DNA of 64,000 bases from Rickettsiales bacterium (GCA_035765535.1 DASTXE010000001.1:124001-188000), one strand, 5' to 3'. Positions 1-8,358 are shown, counted from the first letter of the stretch. Notes: a model not told the origin generated them from the sequence alone. A program made the numbers and translations.

Positions 1-100
1 AATTGGCTTTCAGCACGTTCGCCTGTTGGGTCCAATAATAAGTGTAGGCCCCACCGGCCACGATGGTGGTAAGAATCAGTGCAGCAGTAAGTTTACGCAT
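1..100 (-). CDS. N-terminal fragment of a membrane-anchored protein (possibly DUF2125-like)
   Basis: The gene runs off the left edge, so only the first 33 residues are visible. They begin MRKLTAALILTTIVAGGAYT and form a basic start followed by one hydrophobic stretch, then YYWTQQANVLKAN. This is a signal anchor or uncleaved signal peptide, so the rest probably lies in the periplasm. The ATG follows an AAGGTAG-type ribosome binding site. A hydrophobic anchor followed by a YxxYW stretch recalls the alphaproteobacterial DUF2125 family, but that is a guess from 33 residues. It is downstream of hisE on the same strand, about 85 bases away. Confidence 0.6.
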   Translation of the reverse strand, partial: MRKLTAALILTTIVAGGAYTYYWTQQANVLKAN

Positions 101-184
101 GGCTACCTTCCAAAATTAAATTCGGGGAAGGCAATATAGCATCGCGGCTTATTAGGGCAAGCACATAAAGTTTCGCGCGGGCCG

Positions 185-505
185 TTAAGGCTTTGCCCGT
201 TGCTTCTTTTCCTCTATGCCGGAAGTGCCTTCGCGGGCGGAGAGTTCGGCGGCAACATCCTCAGGCGTGACACCATGCTGTGCCCAAAGCACTGACAGGT
301 GAAACAGCAGGTCAGCGCTTTCGCTGATAATTTCATGCTGATCGCCTCCGGCAGCGGCCAGAACGACTTCCGTTGCTTCCTCACCGACCTTCTGGGCGAT
401 CTTCTTGGAGCCTTTGGCAAAGAGGCTCGCCGCATAAGACGATTGCGGATCGGCGCCTTTGCGCTCGCTGATGGTCTGGTAGAGCCGGTTTAACACGGTA
501 AGCAT
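185..505 (-). CDS. hisE: Phosphoribosyl-ATP pyrophosphatase
   Basis: This enzyme hydrolyses phosphoribosyl-ATP to phosphoribosyl-AMP and pyrophosphate, the second step of histidine synthesis in the cytoplasm. The 106-residue length is normal for stand-alone HisE. The MazG-type core is visible: KKIAQKVGEEATEVVLAA carries the acidic metal-binding helix, and ESADLLFHLSVLW is the second helix. The ATG has a strong AGGAGAG site 12 bases after the stop of the repeat lipoprotein, so the two may be cotranscribed. No other his gene is in the window. In many alphaproteobacteria hisE follows hisF, so this copy looks detached from the pathway cluster. Confidence 0.93.
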   Translation of the reverse strand: MLTVLNRLYQTISERKGADPQSSYAASLFAKGSKKIAQKVGEEATEVVLAAAGGDQHEIISESADLLFHLSVLWAQHGVTPEDVAAELSAREGTSGIEEKKQRAKP

Positions 506-517
506 AATCTCTCCTGA

Positions 518-3500
518 TTACTGAGGCGGTGGAGTCAACTGGGGTGCAGCAGCCGGTGCCGGAGCAGTGGTGATGGTCGTTGTGACAGTGGTTGTAACCG
601 GACCGCCGATCACATGCTGGCCGTTGATGTTGGTACCGTTCCCGCTGACGGAAGAATTAACCGTTGTAAGGGGAAGGCCGGGCTGGGGCGGTAGATAGCA
701 AAGGACTGTCGGAGGAGTGCGCGGGGTACAGGGAGGAATGCGTGCGCCATTGGGCCCGAAAGGATTATTGGTGATGTTCTTCGTGTTGCTGACATTGCTG
801 GTGCTGTTATTCACGGTGTTATTGGCCGCATTGTTATACGTATTTGCAGTCTGATTGGCCGCCGGATGCCCCGCCGTCGTATAGCGGTTATTGGTGGTAT
901 TATAGTAATTATTGCCAGGCTGCGGCTGCGCCGAAGAAGAGCCTGTATAGGTATTATTGGTCGTATAATTATTGACAGGCTGAGCCCCCGCCGCTTCTTT
1001 CGCTGGTGTCGCGCTGTAGTGATTGGTGGTGTAATTATTAGTCACGGGTTGAGCCGCTGCGCCAGTCTGGGGTGTGCTATAGCGGTTATAGTAATTATTG
1101 ACCGTTGGAGCTGCGGATGTCCTCGCACTGACGCCAGCGTTCACACCGGCACTGCTTCCCCCTTGGGGGGCAGCATAATTATTGCTCGTTGCATAATGAT
1201 TGTTGACGGTGTTTGCACCGGATGCAGGGTGAGCAGGGTTATATGTGTTATAATTATTGGTCACATTCTGCGGTTGGGCACCGGCAGCGGCACCTCTGGC
1301 GTTGTTGTAAGTGTTGTAAGAGTTATAGGTGGGCTGCGCCGCAGTTCCGGCTGCTGCATGTCCGGCATTATACGTATTGTAATTATTCGTGCTGTTGCTG
1401 ACATTTGGCTGTGCGGCAGCACCTTTGGCAGCGCTGTAATTATTGTAATAATTATTTGTCGGTTGCTTGTCACTTGCGGTAGGTACGGCACCACGCGCGG
1501 CGTTATATGAATTATACGTATTATTGCTGATATTCTGCGGTTGCTTCGCTACTGCAGGACTCGTGTTATAATTATTGGTCGTGCTGTAATTTTGTGCGGC
1601 TGCTGCGGATTGCGGCTGTGCGGCAGCATAATGATTCGTCGTATTATTATAGTAATTTGTAACCGGTGCCTGCGGTAGTCCTGTGGAAGCGGAAACAGCA
1701 GCGCTGTGACCGGTGCTTCCGCCACTATTATAGGTATTGCTGTAATTATTGGTGCTGTTGCTGACATTGTTCGGCTGAGCGGCAGCGCCTTTGGCAGCGC
1801 TGTAATTACTATAATAATTATTCGTCGGCGGTTTTTCGGTCGCGCTGGAGGTGGAACTGCGTGCAGCATTATACGAGTTATAGGTATTGCTGATATTCTG
1901 CGGCTGTTTTGCGGCAGCAGGGCTCGTATTATAGCTGTTGCTCGTGCTGTAATTATTCGTAACAGCCTGTGCTGCTTTCTCGGTTTGGGGCGGCGCGCTA
2001 CTGTAATGATTAGTGGTATAATTGTTGGTCACAGGCGGCTGTGCGGCGCTGTAGTGGTTAGAGTAGCTTGTAGCGGGTGTCTGAGGCAGGCCAGCAGAAA
2101 CAGCGGCGCTATGGCTGGTGCTGCCGCTATTATTATAAGTATTGCTGTAGCTACTGGTATTGTTACTGACGTTTGGCTGCTGAGCAGTACCTTTGGCAGT
2201 GCTGTAATTATTGTAATAATTATTTGTCGGCGGTTTTTCAACCGCGCTGGAAGCGGTACCGCGTGCGGCATTATACGAGTTATAGGTATTGTTGATGTTC
2301 TGTGGCTGCCGGGCGGCTGCCGGGCTCGTATTGTAGTTGTTTGTCGTGCTGTAATTCTGTGCTGCAGCAGCAGGTTGCGGCTGAGCGGCGGCGTAATGAT
2401 TGGTCGTATTATAATAATTCGCAACCGGTGCCTGCGGCATGCCTCCAGAGACTGCAGCGCTATGACCAGTATTACTACCGTTATTATAGGTATTATTATA
2501 GCTGTTAGTGCTGTTGCTCACGTTCTGCGGCTGTCTGGCAGCGGCCGGGCTTGAATTGTAGGTGTTAGTCGTATTGTAATTCTGTGCGGCGGCAGCAGAT
2601 TGCGGCTGAGCGGCGGCGTAATGATTGGTCGTATTATAATAATTCGCAACCGGTGCCTGCGGCATGTTAGCGGAAACAGCAGCGCTGTGGCCGGTGCCTC
2701 CATTATTATAGGTGTTATTATAATTACTCGTGCTGTTGCTGACATTTTGCGGTTGAGCAGCAGCGCCTTTGGCGGCGGTATAATTATTATAATAATTGCT
2801 GGTAGGCTGTTGCCCACCTGCACCGGCGGCTGCATTGCGGGCAGTATTGTAGGAATTATAGGTATTACTGATATTCTGCGGCTGCTTTGCAGCGGAGGCA
2901 GGGGCTGCGTAATTATTATTCGTCGTATAATTGTTACTGACCGGCTGTGCGGCTGCAGCTGCCTGCGGTTGTGCTGCGGCATAATGATTGGTGGTGTAGT
3001 TATTGGCCACATTCTGCGGCTGAGTGGTAGCGCCTTTCGCAGATGTATAATTATTATAATAGCTGTTGGAAGGCTGCTGTTGTTGTGTGCCAGCAGCATT
3101 CTGTGCTTGCTGAGTAGCGCCCTGCGCTGCACCATAGCGATTATAATAATTATTGACCGTTTGCGGCTGTGCATTGGGCTGAGCGGCAGCGGCTGTCGTG
3201 GTGGCGTTAGTCGTATTATAATTGTTGGTAACAGGTTGAGCGCCCGCTGCGGTCTGTTGTTGCGGTGTGGTATAGCGGTTGTAATAAGTATTGTTGACGG
3301 TTTGCGGCTGCTGTTTCGCCGCTGCTGCCTGTTGTGCGGTCGTATAATTATTGGTGGTGTTGTTAACCGGCTGTGCTCCTGCTGCTGCGGTCTGCTGCTG
3401 CGGAGTGGTGTAACGGTTATAGTAATTAGTGGTATTCTGCGGCTGTTGCTGGGCTTCTTTCGCCGGAGCAGCCTGCGTGGTATTATTCGTGGTGGTGTAG

Positions 3501-3988
3501 TTATTGACCGGTTGCGCCTTTTGCTGCTCAGCAGAGGCCATATTGTAATGGTTTGTCGTGTAATAATTATTGACCACAGGCTGCTGCTGTTGCTGCGCCT
3601 GTGTCTGTTCGGCAGCGGCCGTGTTATAAGTGTTGGTGGTATTATTATAGACATTGCCGGGTTTTGCAGCCTGCGCAGTCTGAGTTGCCGGAGGCGGCAT
3701 GAGGCTTGGAGCGCCTGCCACCTGCGTAGTAGGTTGCGGACAGCCGCTGATACGCCAGCCGCGGTCTTTCATACAGCTGCAGAAACTATCGAATGCCGCG
3801 CCGTTCTTAGGCGCTGCGCCCGCCTCATATGCGAAATCATCGCCGAAATATTTTCCGACGATGCCTTCCGCCTGGTCATGGCACGTATCGCGGTCGCCGA
3901 CATAGCCTAACTGTACGGAAGTCGTGTCCTTGCAGGAGGACAGGACCAATAGTGCAATAGCCAGCGCGTATGAAACAGCGTACTTCAC
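518..3988 (-). CDS. Giant Asn/Tyr/Thr/Gln/Ala-repeat lipoprotein
   Basis: The function is unknown. I start the 1156-residue protein at a GTG because it gives a clean lipoprotein signal: KYAVSYALAIALLVLSSC, with lipobox LSSC. The open frame extends 40 codons further upstream without a better signal. After the lipidated Cys comes a compact domain of about 70 residues with several Cys (RDTCHDQ, FCSCMKDRGWRISGC), probably periplasmic and disulphide-bonded. Almost all the rest is low-complexity repeats built on N-N-Y-Y-N-N-Y, T-T-N-H-Y and A-A-Q-P-Q-N-V-S-N words. They contain very few charged residues and no Cys. The tail is Pro/Thr-rich and ends in PPPQ. A Gln/Asn/Tyr-rich polar repeat tethered by lipid suggests an extended or amyloid-like surface fibre; that is inference. 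Confidence 0.75.
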   Translation of the reverse strand: MKYAVSYALAIALLVLSSCKDTTSVQLGYVGDRDTCHDQAEGIVGKYFGDDFAYEAGAAPKNGAAFDSFCSCMKDRGWRISGCPQPTTQVAGAPSLMPPPATQTAQAAKPGNVYNNTTNTYNTAAAEQTQAQQQQQPVVNNYYTTNHYNMASAEQQKAQPVNNYTTTNNTTQAAPAKEAQQQPQNTTNYYNRYTTPQQQTAAAGAQPVNNTTNNYTTAQQAAAAKQQPQTVNNTYYNRYTTPQQQTAAGAQPVTNNYNTTNATTTAAAAQPNAQPQTVNNYYNRYGAAQGATQQAQNAAGTQQQQPSNSYYNNYTSAKGATTQPQNVANNYTTNHYAAAQPQAAAAAQPVSNNYTTNNNYAAPASAAKQPQNISNTYNSYNTARNAAAGAGGQQPTSNYYNNYTAAKGAAAQPQNVSNSTSNYNNTYNNGGTGHSAAVSANMPQAPVANYYNTTNHYAAAQPQSAAAAQNYNTTNTYNSSPAAARQPQNVSNSTNSYNNTYNNGSNTGHSAAVSGGMPQAPVANYYNTTNHYAAAQPQPAAAAQNYSTTNNYNTSPAAARQPQNINNTYNSYNAARGTASSAVEKPPTNNYYNNYSTAKGTAQQPNVSNNTSSYSNTYNNSGSTSHSAAVSAGLPQTPATSYSNHYSAAQPPVTNNYTTNHYSSAPPQTEKAAQAVTNNYSTSNSYNTSPAAAKQPQNISNTYNSYNAARSSTSSATEKPPTNNYYSNYSAAKGAAAQPNNVSNSTNNYSNTYNSGGSTGHSAAVSASTGLPQAPVTNYYNNTTNHYAAAQPQSAAAAQNYSTTNNYNTSPAVAKQPQNISNNTYNSYNAARGAVPTASDKQPTNNYYNNYSAAKGAAAQPNVSNSTNNYNTYNAGHAAAGTAAQPTYNSYNTYNNARGAAAGAQPQNVTNNYNTYNPAHPASGANTVNNHYATSNNYAAPQGGSSAGVNAGVSARTSAAPTVNNYYNRYSTPQTGAAAQPVTNNYTTNHYSATPAKEAAGAQPVNNYTTNNTYTGSSSAQPQPGNNYYNTTNNRYTTAGHPAANQTANTYNNAANNTVNNSTSNVSNTKNITNNPFGPNGARIPPCTPRTPPTVLCYLPPQPGLPLTTVNSSVSGNGTNINGQHVIGGPVTTTVTTTITTAPAPAAAPQLTPPPQ
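785..3660. repeat. Tandem degenerate repeats inside the lipoprotein gene
   Basis: The coding region is filled with short direct repeats. On the plus strand they read as GTAATTATTG/ATAATTATT words alternating with GC-rich Ala/Gln codons such as CTGCGGCTG. In the middle a higher-order unit of about 120-135 codons can be followed roughly four times. Each unit runs NNYYNNY, AKGAAAQPN, NVSNSTNNY, TGHSAAVS, PQAPV, TTNHYAAAQPQ, TTNNYNTSPAAAKQPQN, then TYNSYNAARG. Copies differ by substitutions and small insertions, so the array is old enough to have diverged. Such arrays are prone to length change by slippage or recombination. Confidence 0.85.
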
Positions 3989-4128
3989 AAGAGCGAGATC
4001 CAAATTAAATACTGCGCGGAATACCCAAACTCCCGCCACCTGCCGTACAGGGGGCCTCCTGGCCGGGCGGCATATTAACCAATTACGGCTGATTTTGCAA
4101 CGCCGCATCGCGTAAAAAGCTGGTCACA

Positions 4129-4156
4129 GTAGTTGACTAAATTACTTGGGTATAAT
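4129..4156 (+). promoter_or_regulatory. IscR-type operator overlapping the -10 box of iscS
   Basis: Bases 4129-4153, read on the minus strand, give ATACCC, then AAGTAATTT, then AGTCAACTAC. I aligned this to the Escherichia coli type 1 IscR consensus recalled from the literature (ATASYYGACTR, WWWY, AGTCRRSTAT), and 22 of 25 positions agree. A consensus TATAAT follows at 4151-4156, about 30 bases before the iscS ATG. The operator therefore overlaps the -10 box, as expected for repression by cluster-loaded IscR. TTGACT at 4133-4138 looks like a -35 box, but it is only 12 bases from the -10 and is better read as an operator half-site. Confidence 0.75.
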
Positions 4157-4185
4157 AGAATTAATGCCTCAAAAGGAATAGGGTA

Positions 4186-5415
4186 ATGGAAAATAAGACA
4201 AATTTAAAGCTACCGATCTATCTGGATTACCAGGCTACAACGCCCATGGATAGCCGCGTTGTTGCCAGCATGATGCCTTATTTTACTGAAAAATTCGGTA
4301 ATCCGCATTCGCGCAGCCATGCTTTCGGCTGGGAAGCGGAAGAGGCGGTGGATATTGCGCGCAGGCATGTAGCGTCGCTGATCAACACCAGCGAAAAGGA
4401 AATCATTTTTACTTCCGGCGCGACCGAATCCAACAATATCGCCATCAAAGGCGTTGCTCGCTTCAATAAAGATCAGAAAAATCATATTATTACGGTAGTT
4501 ACGGAGCATAAATGCGTGCTCGACTCCTGCCGCCAGCTGGAACAGGAAGGTTTTGAAGTCACGTATCTGCCAGTGCAGAAGAACGGCATTATCGACCTGA
4601 ACGTCCTGCGCGCTGCGATTAAGGATACCACTTCGCTTGTGTCCGTGATGGCTGTCAATAATGAGATCGGCGTGATCCAGCCGCTCAAGGAAATTGGTGC
4701 GATCTGTCGTGAAAAAGGCGTGTTTTTCCATACGGATGCAGCGCAGGGCTACGGAAAGATTCCGCTCGACGTGGAAGCGATGAATATCGACCTGATGAGC
4801 ATCTCCGGCCATAAGATTTACGGCCCCAAAGGCGTCGGTGCGCTGTATGTGCGCCGCCGTCCGCGCGTAAGGCTCGAGCCGATCATCAGCGGCGGCGGAC
4901 AGGAACGCGGCATGCGTTCGGGTACGCTCGCAACGCCGCTCTGTGTTGGTCTCGGTGAAGCCGCTCGCATCGCGCAGCTTGAAATGGGCAAGGATAACGA
5001 ACATATCCGCCGCCTAAGCAATAAGTTCCTGAAAGCGATCATGGATTCGATTCCGGATGTCTATCTCAACGGCGACCGCGAACAGCGCTATCCCGGCAAT
5101 ATCAATCTGAGCTTTGCCTATATCGAAGGCGAATCCATGATCATGTCGATCAGGGATCTGGCCGTATCTTCCGGTTCGGCCTGTACGTCTGCCTCGCTTG
5201 AACCGTCCTACGTGCTGCGTGCGCTGGGTGTGAATGAAGAGATGGCGCATACCTCGATCCGTTTCGGCATCGGCCGCTTCACGACGGAAGAAGAGATTGA
5301 TTATGCGATCGAAACCGTTAGAAACAGCATTAACCGCCTGCGTGAAATGAGCCCGTTATGGGAAATGGTGCAGGAAGGTGTGGATATCAGCAAAATCGAG
5401 TGGGCAGGCCACTAA
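4186..5415 (+). CDS. iscS: Cysteine desulfurase
   Basis: This PLP enzyme takes sulphur from L-cysteine and passes it as a persulphide to the scaffold IscU and to other acceptors. The fold-type I signature is complete. YLDYQATTP is at the N-terminus, and [10 protein letters not shown] contains the PLP lysine (Lys210). [17 protein letters not shown] contains the mobile-loop cysteine (Cys333). At 409 residues it has the standard IscS length, not the SufS type. It is the first gene of iscS-iscU-iscA-hscB, with gaps of about 12 bases. An IscR-type operator covers its -10 box, but iscR, which usually comes first in this operon, is absent. Confidence 0.97.
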   Translation: MENKTNLKLPIYLDYQATTPMDSRVVASMMPYFTEKFGNPHSRSHAFGWEAEEAVDIARRHVASLINTSEKEIIFTSGATESNNIAIKGVARFNKDQKNHIITVVTEHKCVLDSCRQLEQEGFEVTYLPVQKNGIIDLNVLRAAIKDTTSLVSVMAVNNEIGVIQPLKEIGAICREKGVFFHTDAAQGYGKIPLDVEAMNIDLMSISGHKIYGPKGVGALYVRRRPRVRLEPIISGGGQERGMRSGTLATPLCVGLGEAARIAQLEMGKDNEHIRRLSNKFLKAIMDSIPDVYLNGDREQRYPGNINLSFAYIEGESMIMSIRDLAVSSGSACTSASLEPSYVLRALGVNEEMAHTSIRFGIGRFTTEEEIDYAIETVRNSINRLREMSPLWEMVQEGVDISKIEWAGH

Positions 5416-5427
5416 AGGAGAAGTGTT

Positions 5428-5811
5428 ATGGCATACAGTGAAAAAGTAATCGATCATTATGAAAACCCGCGAAACGTGGGTTCTCTGGACAAGAACGACG
5501 ACAGCGTAGGCACCGGCCTGGTGGGCGCGCCTGCCTGCGGCGACGTGATGAAACTGCAGATCAAGGTGAGCGAAGAAGGCATTATTGAAGATGCAAAATT
5601 CAAAACCTTCGGCTGCGGTTCGGCGATTGCTTCCAGCTCGCTCGTAACCGAGTGGGTGAAAGGCAAATCCATCGACGAAGCGCTGGAATTGAAGAACAGC
5701 CAGATCGCGGAACATCTCGCATTGCCGCCGGTAAAGATTCATTGCTCCGTACTTGCGGAAGATGCGATCAAGGCTGCCATTGCGGACTATCGCAAGAAAC
5801 ATGCTGCTTAA
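5428..5811 (+). CDS. iscU: Iron-sulphur cluster scaffold protein
   Basis: IscU is the scaffold on which [2Fe-2S] clusters are built from IscS sulphur before transfer to client proteins. The three ligand cysteines are present as Cys37 (APACGDV), Cys63 (FGCGSA) and Cys106 (IHCSV), with the conserved Asp39. The LPPVK motif at residues 99-103, the docking site for the chaperone HscA, is intact. Its 127-residue length is normal. The gene starts 12 bases after iscS behind a GGAGAAG ribosome binding site. The kept LPPVK motif implies an HscA partner elsewhere in the genome, since none follows hscB here. Confidence 0.97.
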   Translation: MAYSEKVIDHYENPRNVGSLDKNDDSVGTGLVGAPACGDVMKLQIKVSEEGIIEDAKFKTFGCGSAIASSSLVTEWVKGKSIDEALELKNSQIAEHLALPPVKIHCSVLAEDAIKAAIADYRKKHAA

Positions 5812-5823
5812 AAACTTATAACT

Positions 5824-6156
5824 ATGAAAAGCCCGATCACGATAACCCCCGCCGCATCCGAGCGCATTATGGCGCTGCTGGCCGCGCGCGGCAAGCCGTC
5901 CGCCGGTATCAAGATCGGTGTGCGCACGAAGGGGTGCTCCGGGCTTTCCTATACGGTGGAATATGCCGATACGATCGAGAAATTCGACGAAGTGGTGGAT
6001 GCAGGCGAATTCAAGGTGCTGATCGACCCCAAGGCGGTGCTCTTCCTGATCGGGACGGAAATGGATTATGTCGAGGAAAAGCTGAAAACCGGTTTTACCT
6101 TCCGCAACCCTAACGAAAAAGGTCGGTGCGGCTGCGGCGAATCGTTCCACGTGTGA
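5824..6156 (+). CDS. iscA: A-type iron-sulphur carrier
   Basis: This is an A-type carrier that accepts clusters from IscU or holds iron for delivery to apoproteins. The three conserved cysteines are Cys38 in KGCSGLSY and Cys102 and Cys104 in RCGCGESF. The 110-residue length and the single HesB/IscA domain match the family. It lies 12 bases after iscU, and its stop codon overlaps the possible early GTG starts of hscB, so translation of the two is probably coupled. Whether it is closer to IscA or ErpA cannot be settled by eye; the operon position favours IscA. Confidence 0.95.
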   Translation: MKSPITITPAASERIMALLAARGKPSAGIKIGVRTKGCSGLSYTVEYADTIEKFDEVVDAGEFKVLIDPKAVLFLIGTEMDYVEEKLKTGFTFRNPNEKGRCGCGESFHV

Positions 6157-6170
6157 TACGGGCAGTTACA

Positions 6171-6686
6171 GTGGAGGATGGCCATCATTTACAGGATTAC
6201 TTTTCATTATTCGGCTTAGCACGTACCTTTGCCATCGATTCTGCCGACCTCGAAAAACGCTATTTTGCAGTGCAAAAAGAACTCCATCCGGATCGGCTTG
6301 CGGGCAAAGGCAAGGATGGACGCAGGCTTGCCATCACTCAATCCATGTATGCCAATGCGGCCTATGAAACGCTTAAATCCCCGCTGAAACGTGCTCAATA
6401 TTTATTGTCGCTTCAAGGCATCAAAGCGGAAGAAATCAAACCGTCCGGCGAGCTGTTGATGGAAGTCATGGAAATGCGCGAGCAGTTGGCGGAAGCAGTA
6501 TCGGCCGAAGATATGGAGAAAATAGAGGTCCATAACAGGCAGGATAGAGAAAAAACCGTTGCGGAAATTGCGCAAGCGTTTGAAAAATCAGATTTGCCAT
6601 CTGCCTCTGCGCTTACGACAAGGCTAAGTTACCTCAGCAAGATGCAGGACGAAATCAAAAGCAGGAAAAAAGCCCTGCGCCGCTAA
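6171..6686 (+). CDS. hscB: J-domain co-chaperone for iron-sulphur assembly
   Basis: HscB brings IscU to the Hsp70 HscA and stimulates its ATPase. The J-domain begins DYFSLFGLA, as in other HscB proteins, and has the essential HPD tripeptide in KELHPDRLAG. A helical C-terminal domain with the usual EVMEMREQLAEA stretch follows and would contact IscU. The frame is open from 6126, inside iscA. No start has a clear ribosome binding site, so I chose the GTG at 6171, which gives 171 residues. GTG at 6153 overlapping the iscA stop is also possible. hscA and ferredoxin, which usually follow, are missing here. Confidence 0.92.
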   Translation: MEDGHHLQDYFSLFGLARTFAIDSADLEKRYFAVQKELHPDRLAGKGKDGRRLAITQSMYANAAYETLKSPLKRAQYLLSLQGIKAEEIKPSGELLMEVMEMREQLAEAVSAEDMEKIEVHNRQDREKTVAEIAQAFEKSDLPSASALTTRLSYLSKMQDEIKSRKKALRR

Positions 6687-6719
6687 TTTCTTGAAAAATT
6701 AAACGTAAAAAATTCCCTA

Positions 6720-6753
6720 TTGTCATCATATTGTAATGATTGCATGGTATAAA
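6720..6753 (+). promoter_or_regulatory. PhoB-box-like direct repeat with -10 element
   Basis: TTGTCAT at 6720-6726 and TTGTAAT at 6731-6737 are two seven-base direct repeats separated by four bases, the layout of a Pho box (CTGTCAT-N4-CTGTCAT). Ten bases later a TATAAA (6748-6753) can serve as the -10 element, the spacing seen at PhoB-activated promoters. The start codon of the orphan gene follows 30 bases on. Similar motifs sit upstream of the orphan genes at 10693 and 48391. Binding by PhoB is inferred from the pattern only. Confidence 0.45.
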
Positions 6754-6783
6754 TTGTCATAGAGTCCATTGAAGGGGAAAACT

Positions 6784-8160
6784 ATGCCTGTTGTGCAAGA
6801 CAATATCAATCCCACTGCATCCGCTACCCAGCCCGCGCCTGCACCGGATACGCACAATGGGGCTGCCGTCGCACAGCAAACAACCAATCCTGTTCCCGCA
6901 CAATCCGCCGCCATGGGTACGGCTGCACAGGACCATAACATATTTGCGGATATGACACGGCAGACGGCAGAGCAGGATCTTGCCTATCTGTTTGACGGTA
7001 AACTGACAAGCGCCACGATTACCCATAAGCATGCTCCGGTTACGATGCATAAGGATGAAAATCCCCTGCATATGCATATGGACGATGATCAGGAACGGCT
7101 CCGTATTGCTCTTAAGTTCAAAGATAACAACACGGAACCGGAAGCGGCGATACAACAGATCCAGCAGGTAGTGGGCAATCTTCCCGGGTTTGAAATATTC
7201 AATAAACTCCAACCCATGCAGCCTGCCGGTGATCAGATAAAAGAGCTGGTGCAGGTCAATATGGCGCAGGAAGGGAAAAATGCGCATGGCTTCACGCCCG
7301 ATGAAGCGGCAATGCTATTAAAATGGGCGGATATTAAAGAAAAAGCAGACCCCACCATTAACAACATAACCAACCAGCCTATCGGTACGCATTACTGGCT
7401 GGAAAATTCTGCGCAGAACCCCGACAGGGTTGTGCAGGTGGCCGAAAATATAGAGGCGCGTGCGGAAGCCATTAAGGCTTTCGTCACAGAGAGTGCGGCG
7501 CAGGAGATTCAGAAATCCAATGCCCCCAATGCGGCTGAGCTTCTGGCGGAGTTGCAGAATCTACAAGTACAGGTAATACATTCGCAGAGCGGTGAATATG
7601 GCAGCATTAATGTGAAGTTCGGTCTTCCCGGCACGCCTGATCCGCAGCATCCGGAGAAACCACCTGAGCTGATGCCTTCCAAAGCGCTGGAATATCTGAT
7701 GACACAGCACTCGCAGGGACAAGAATCTTCAAAGGGAGAAAACCTGGTACGCTATGCAACTACTTTCGTTGGCGATAATTGGGGCGCGGCTTTCCCTCAT
7801 CTGGCAGGATATCATGAGATGAAAGGGTTCTTGGAGGATCGAGCAGCGGCTAATAGCCAGATAAAAGCAAAAGTGGATGCAATCACCGGCAGCGATGAGT
7901 TCATGACGCCCTTGCAGCGTGATGAGCAGGGAAAGCAGGAAGCGAATTTCAGGATCACCACTCCCGGATTCCACCACAAGGACGATTACGGGGTGGACCT
8001 TGCGCTGCCCAAAGGTATGAAGGCGGAACAAATATACGGTGCTATTGTGCAGGCTGCCAACGCGAAAAAAGAAGTGGATAAGGCTAATCAGCCCCCCACC
8101 ACTGTCCAGAATCCGCAAACAAGACCGATACAGGTATCTGCGCCGGCTATGCGGCTGTAA
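6784..8160 (+). CDS. Orphan protein, unknown function
   Basis: I do not recognise this 458-residue protein. The ATG at 6784 is chosen over an in-frame TTG at 6769 because GAAGGGGAA lies just before it. The first 60 residues are Ala, Pro, Gln and Thr-rich and look disordered. The remainder is a soluble alpha/beta-like sequence without a signal peptide or transmembrane segment. It has several His/Met-rich spots (ITHKHAPVTMHK, NPLHMHMDDDQ). The C-terminus is Pro/Gln-rich. It stands alone, with a Pho-box-like promoter in front and no partner gene. Its disordered, Gln-rich ends without export signal resemble the other orphans at 10693 and 48391. Confidence 0.7.
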   Translation: MPVVQDNINPTASATQPAPAPDTHNGAAVAQQTTNPVPAQSAAMGTAAQDHNIFADMTRQTAEQDLAYLFDGKLTSATITHKHAPVTMHKDENPLHMHMDDDQERLRIALKFKDNNTEPEAAIQQIQQVVGNLPGFEIFNKLQPMQPAGDQIKELVQVNMAQEGKNAHGFTPDEAAMLLKWADIKEKADPTINNITNQPIGTHYWLENSAQNPDRVVQVAENIEARAEAIKAFVTESAAQEIQKSNAPNAAELLAELQNLQVQVIHSQSGEYGSINVKFGLPGTPDPQHPEKPPELMPSKALEYLMTQHSQGQESSKGENLVRYATTFVGDNWGAAFPHLAGYHEMKGFLEDRAAANSQIKAKVDAITGSDEFMTPLQRDEQGKQEANFRITTPGFHHKDDYGVDLALPKGMKAEQIYGAIVQAANAKKEVDKANQPPTTVQNPQTRPIQVSAPAMRL

Positions 8161-8211
8161 GCATGACTCAGTAGCTTGATTTCCGGCTGCTCTGTGTGTA
8201 AAAAAAGCGCT

Positions 8212-8358
8212 ATGGAAAAAAACGAACCTGTTAAGCAGTCACAGCCAGCGGCAAAATCGGATCAGTCCGATCGGAAAAAGCAAAAACTTGCTGAGGCACT
8301 GCGCCGCAATCTGGTCCGCCGCAAACAGGCTGTTCCCAAACAGGATAAGAATCAATAA
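8212..8358 (+). CDS. Small basic protein
   Basis: A 48-residue, highly basic protein with core KLAEALRRNLVRRKQAV. Very short proteins with a LAxALRxNLxRRK core occur in many alphaproteobacteria as far as I recall, always without a known function. The frame is open from 8176, but the ATG at 8212 gives the most compact product; no strong ribosome binding site precedes it. It ends head-to-head with the Sel1-repeat gene, overlapping its stop by a few bases. It could bind nucleic acid or ribosomes because of its charge; that is only a guess. Confidence 0.55.
   Translation: MEKNEPVKQSQPAAKSDQSDRKKQKLAEALRRNLVRRKQAVPKQDKNQ

Noticed and set aside
785-3660. CRISPR-like appearance of the repeat array
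   Set aside because: Repeats are imperfect, in frame and without unique spacers of constant length; no cas gene is nearby.
866-3910. Long plus-strand open frames rich in Ile, Val, Arg and Gly (866-1510, 1706-2554, 2600-3910)
   Set aside because: They are the antisense of the N/Y/T/Q repeats. Their composition is explained by repeat codons read backwards, and they have no ribosome binding sites or family motifs.
4133-4156. TTGACT/TATAAT as a normal -35/-10 promoter of iscS
   Set aside because: The gap is 12 bases, too short. TTGACT fits better as part of the IscR-type operator, while TATAAT is kept as the -10 box.
4210-5004. 264-codon minus-strand open frame in iscS
   Set aside because: Antisense to a clear iscS; no family character.
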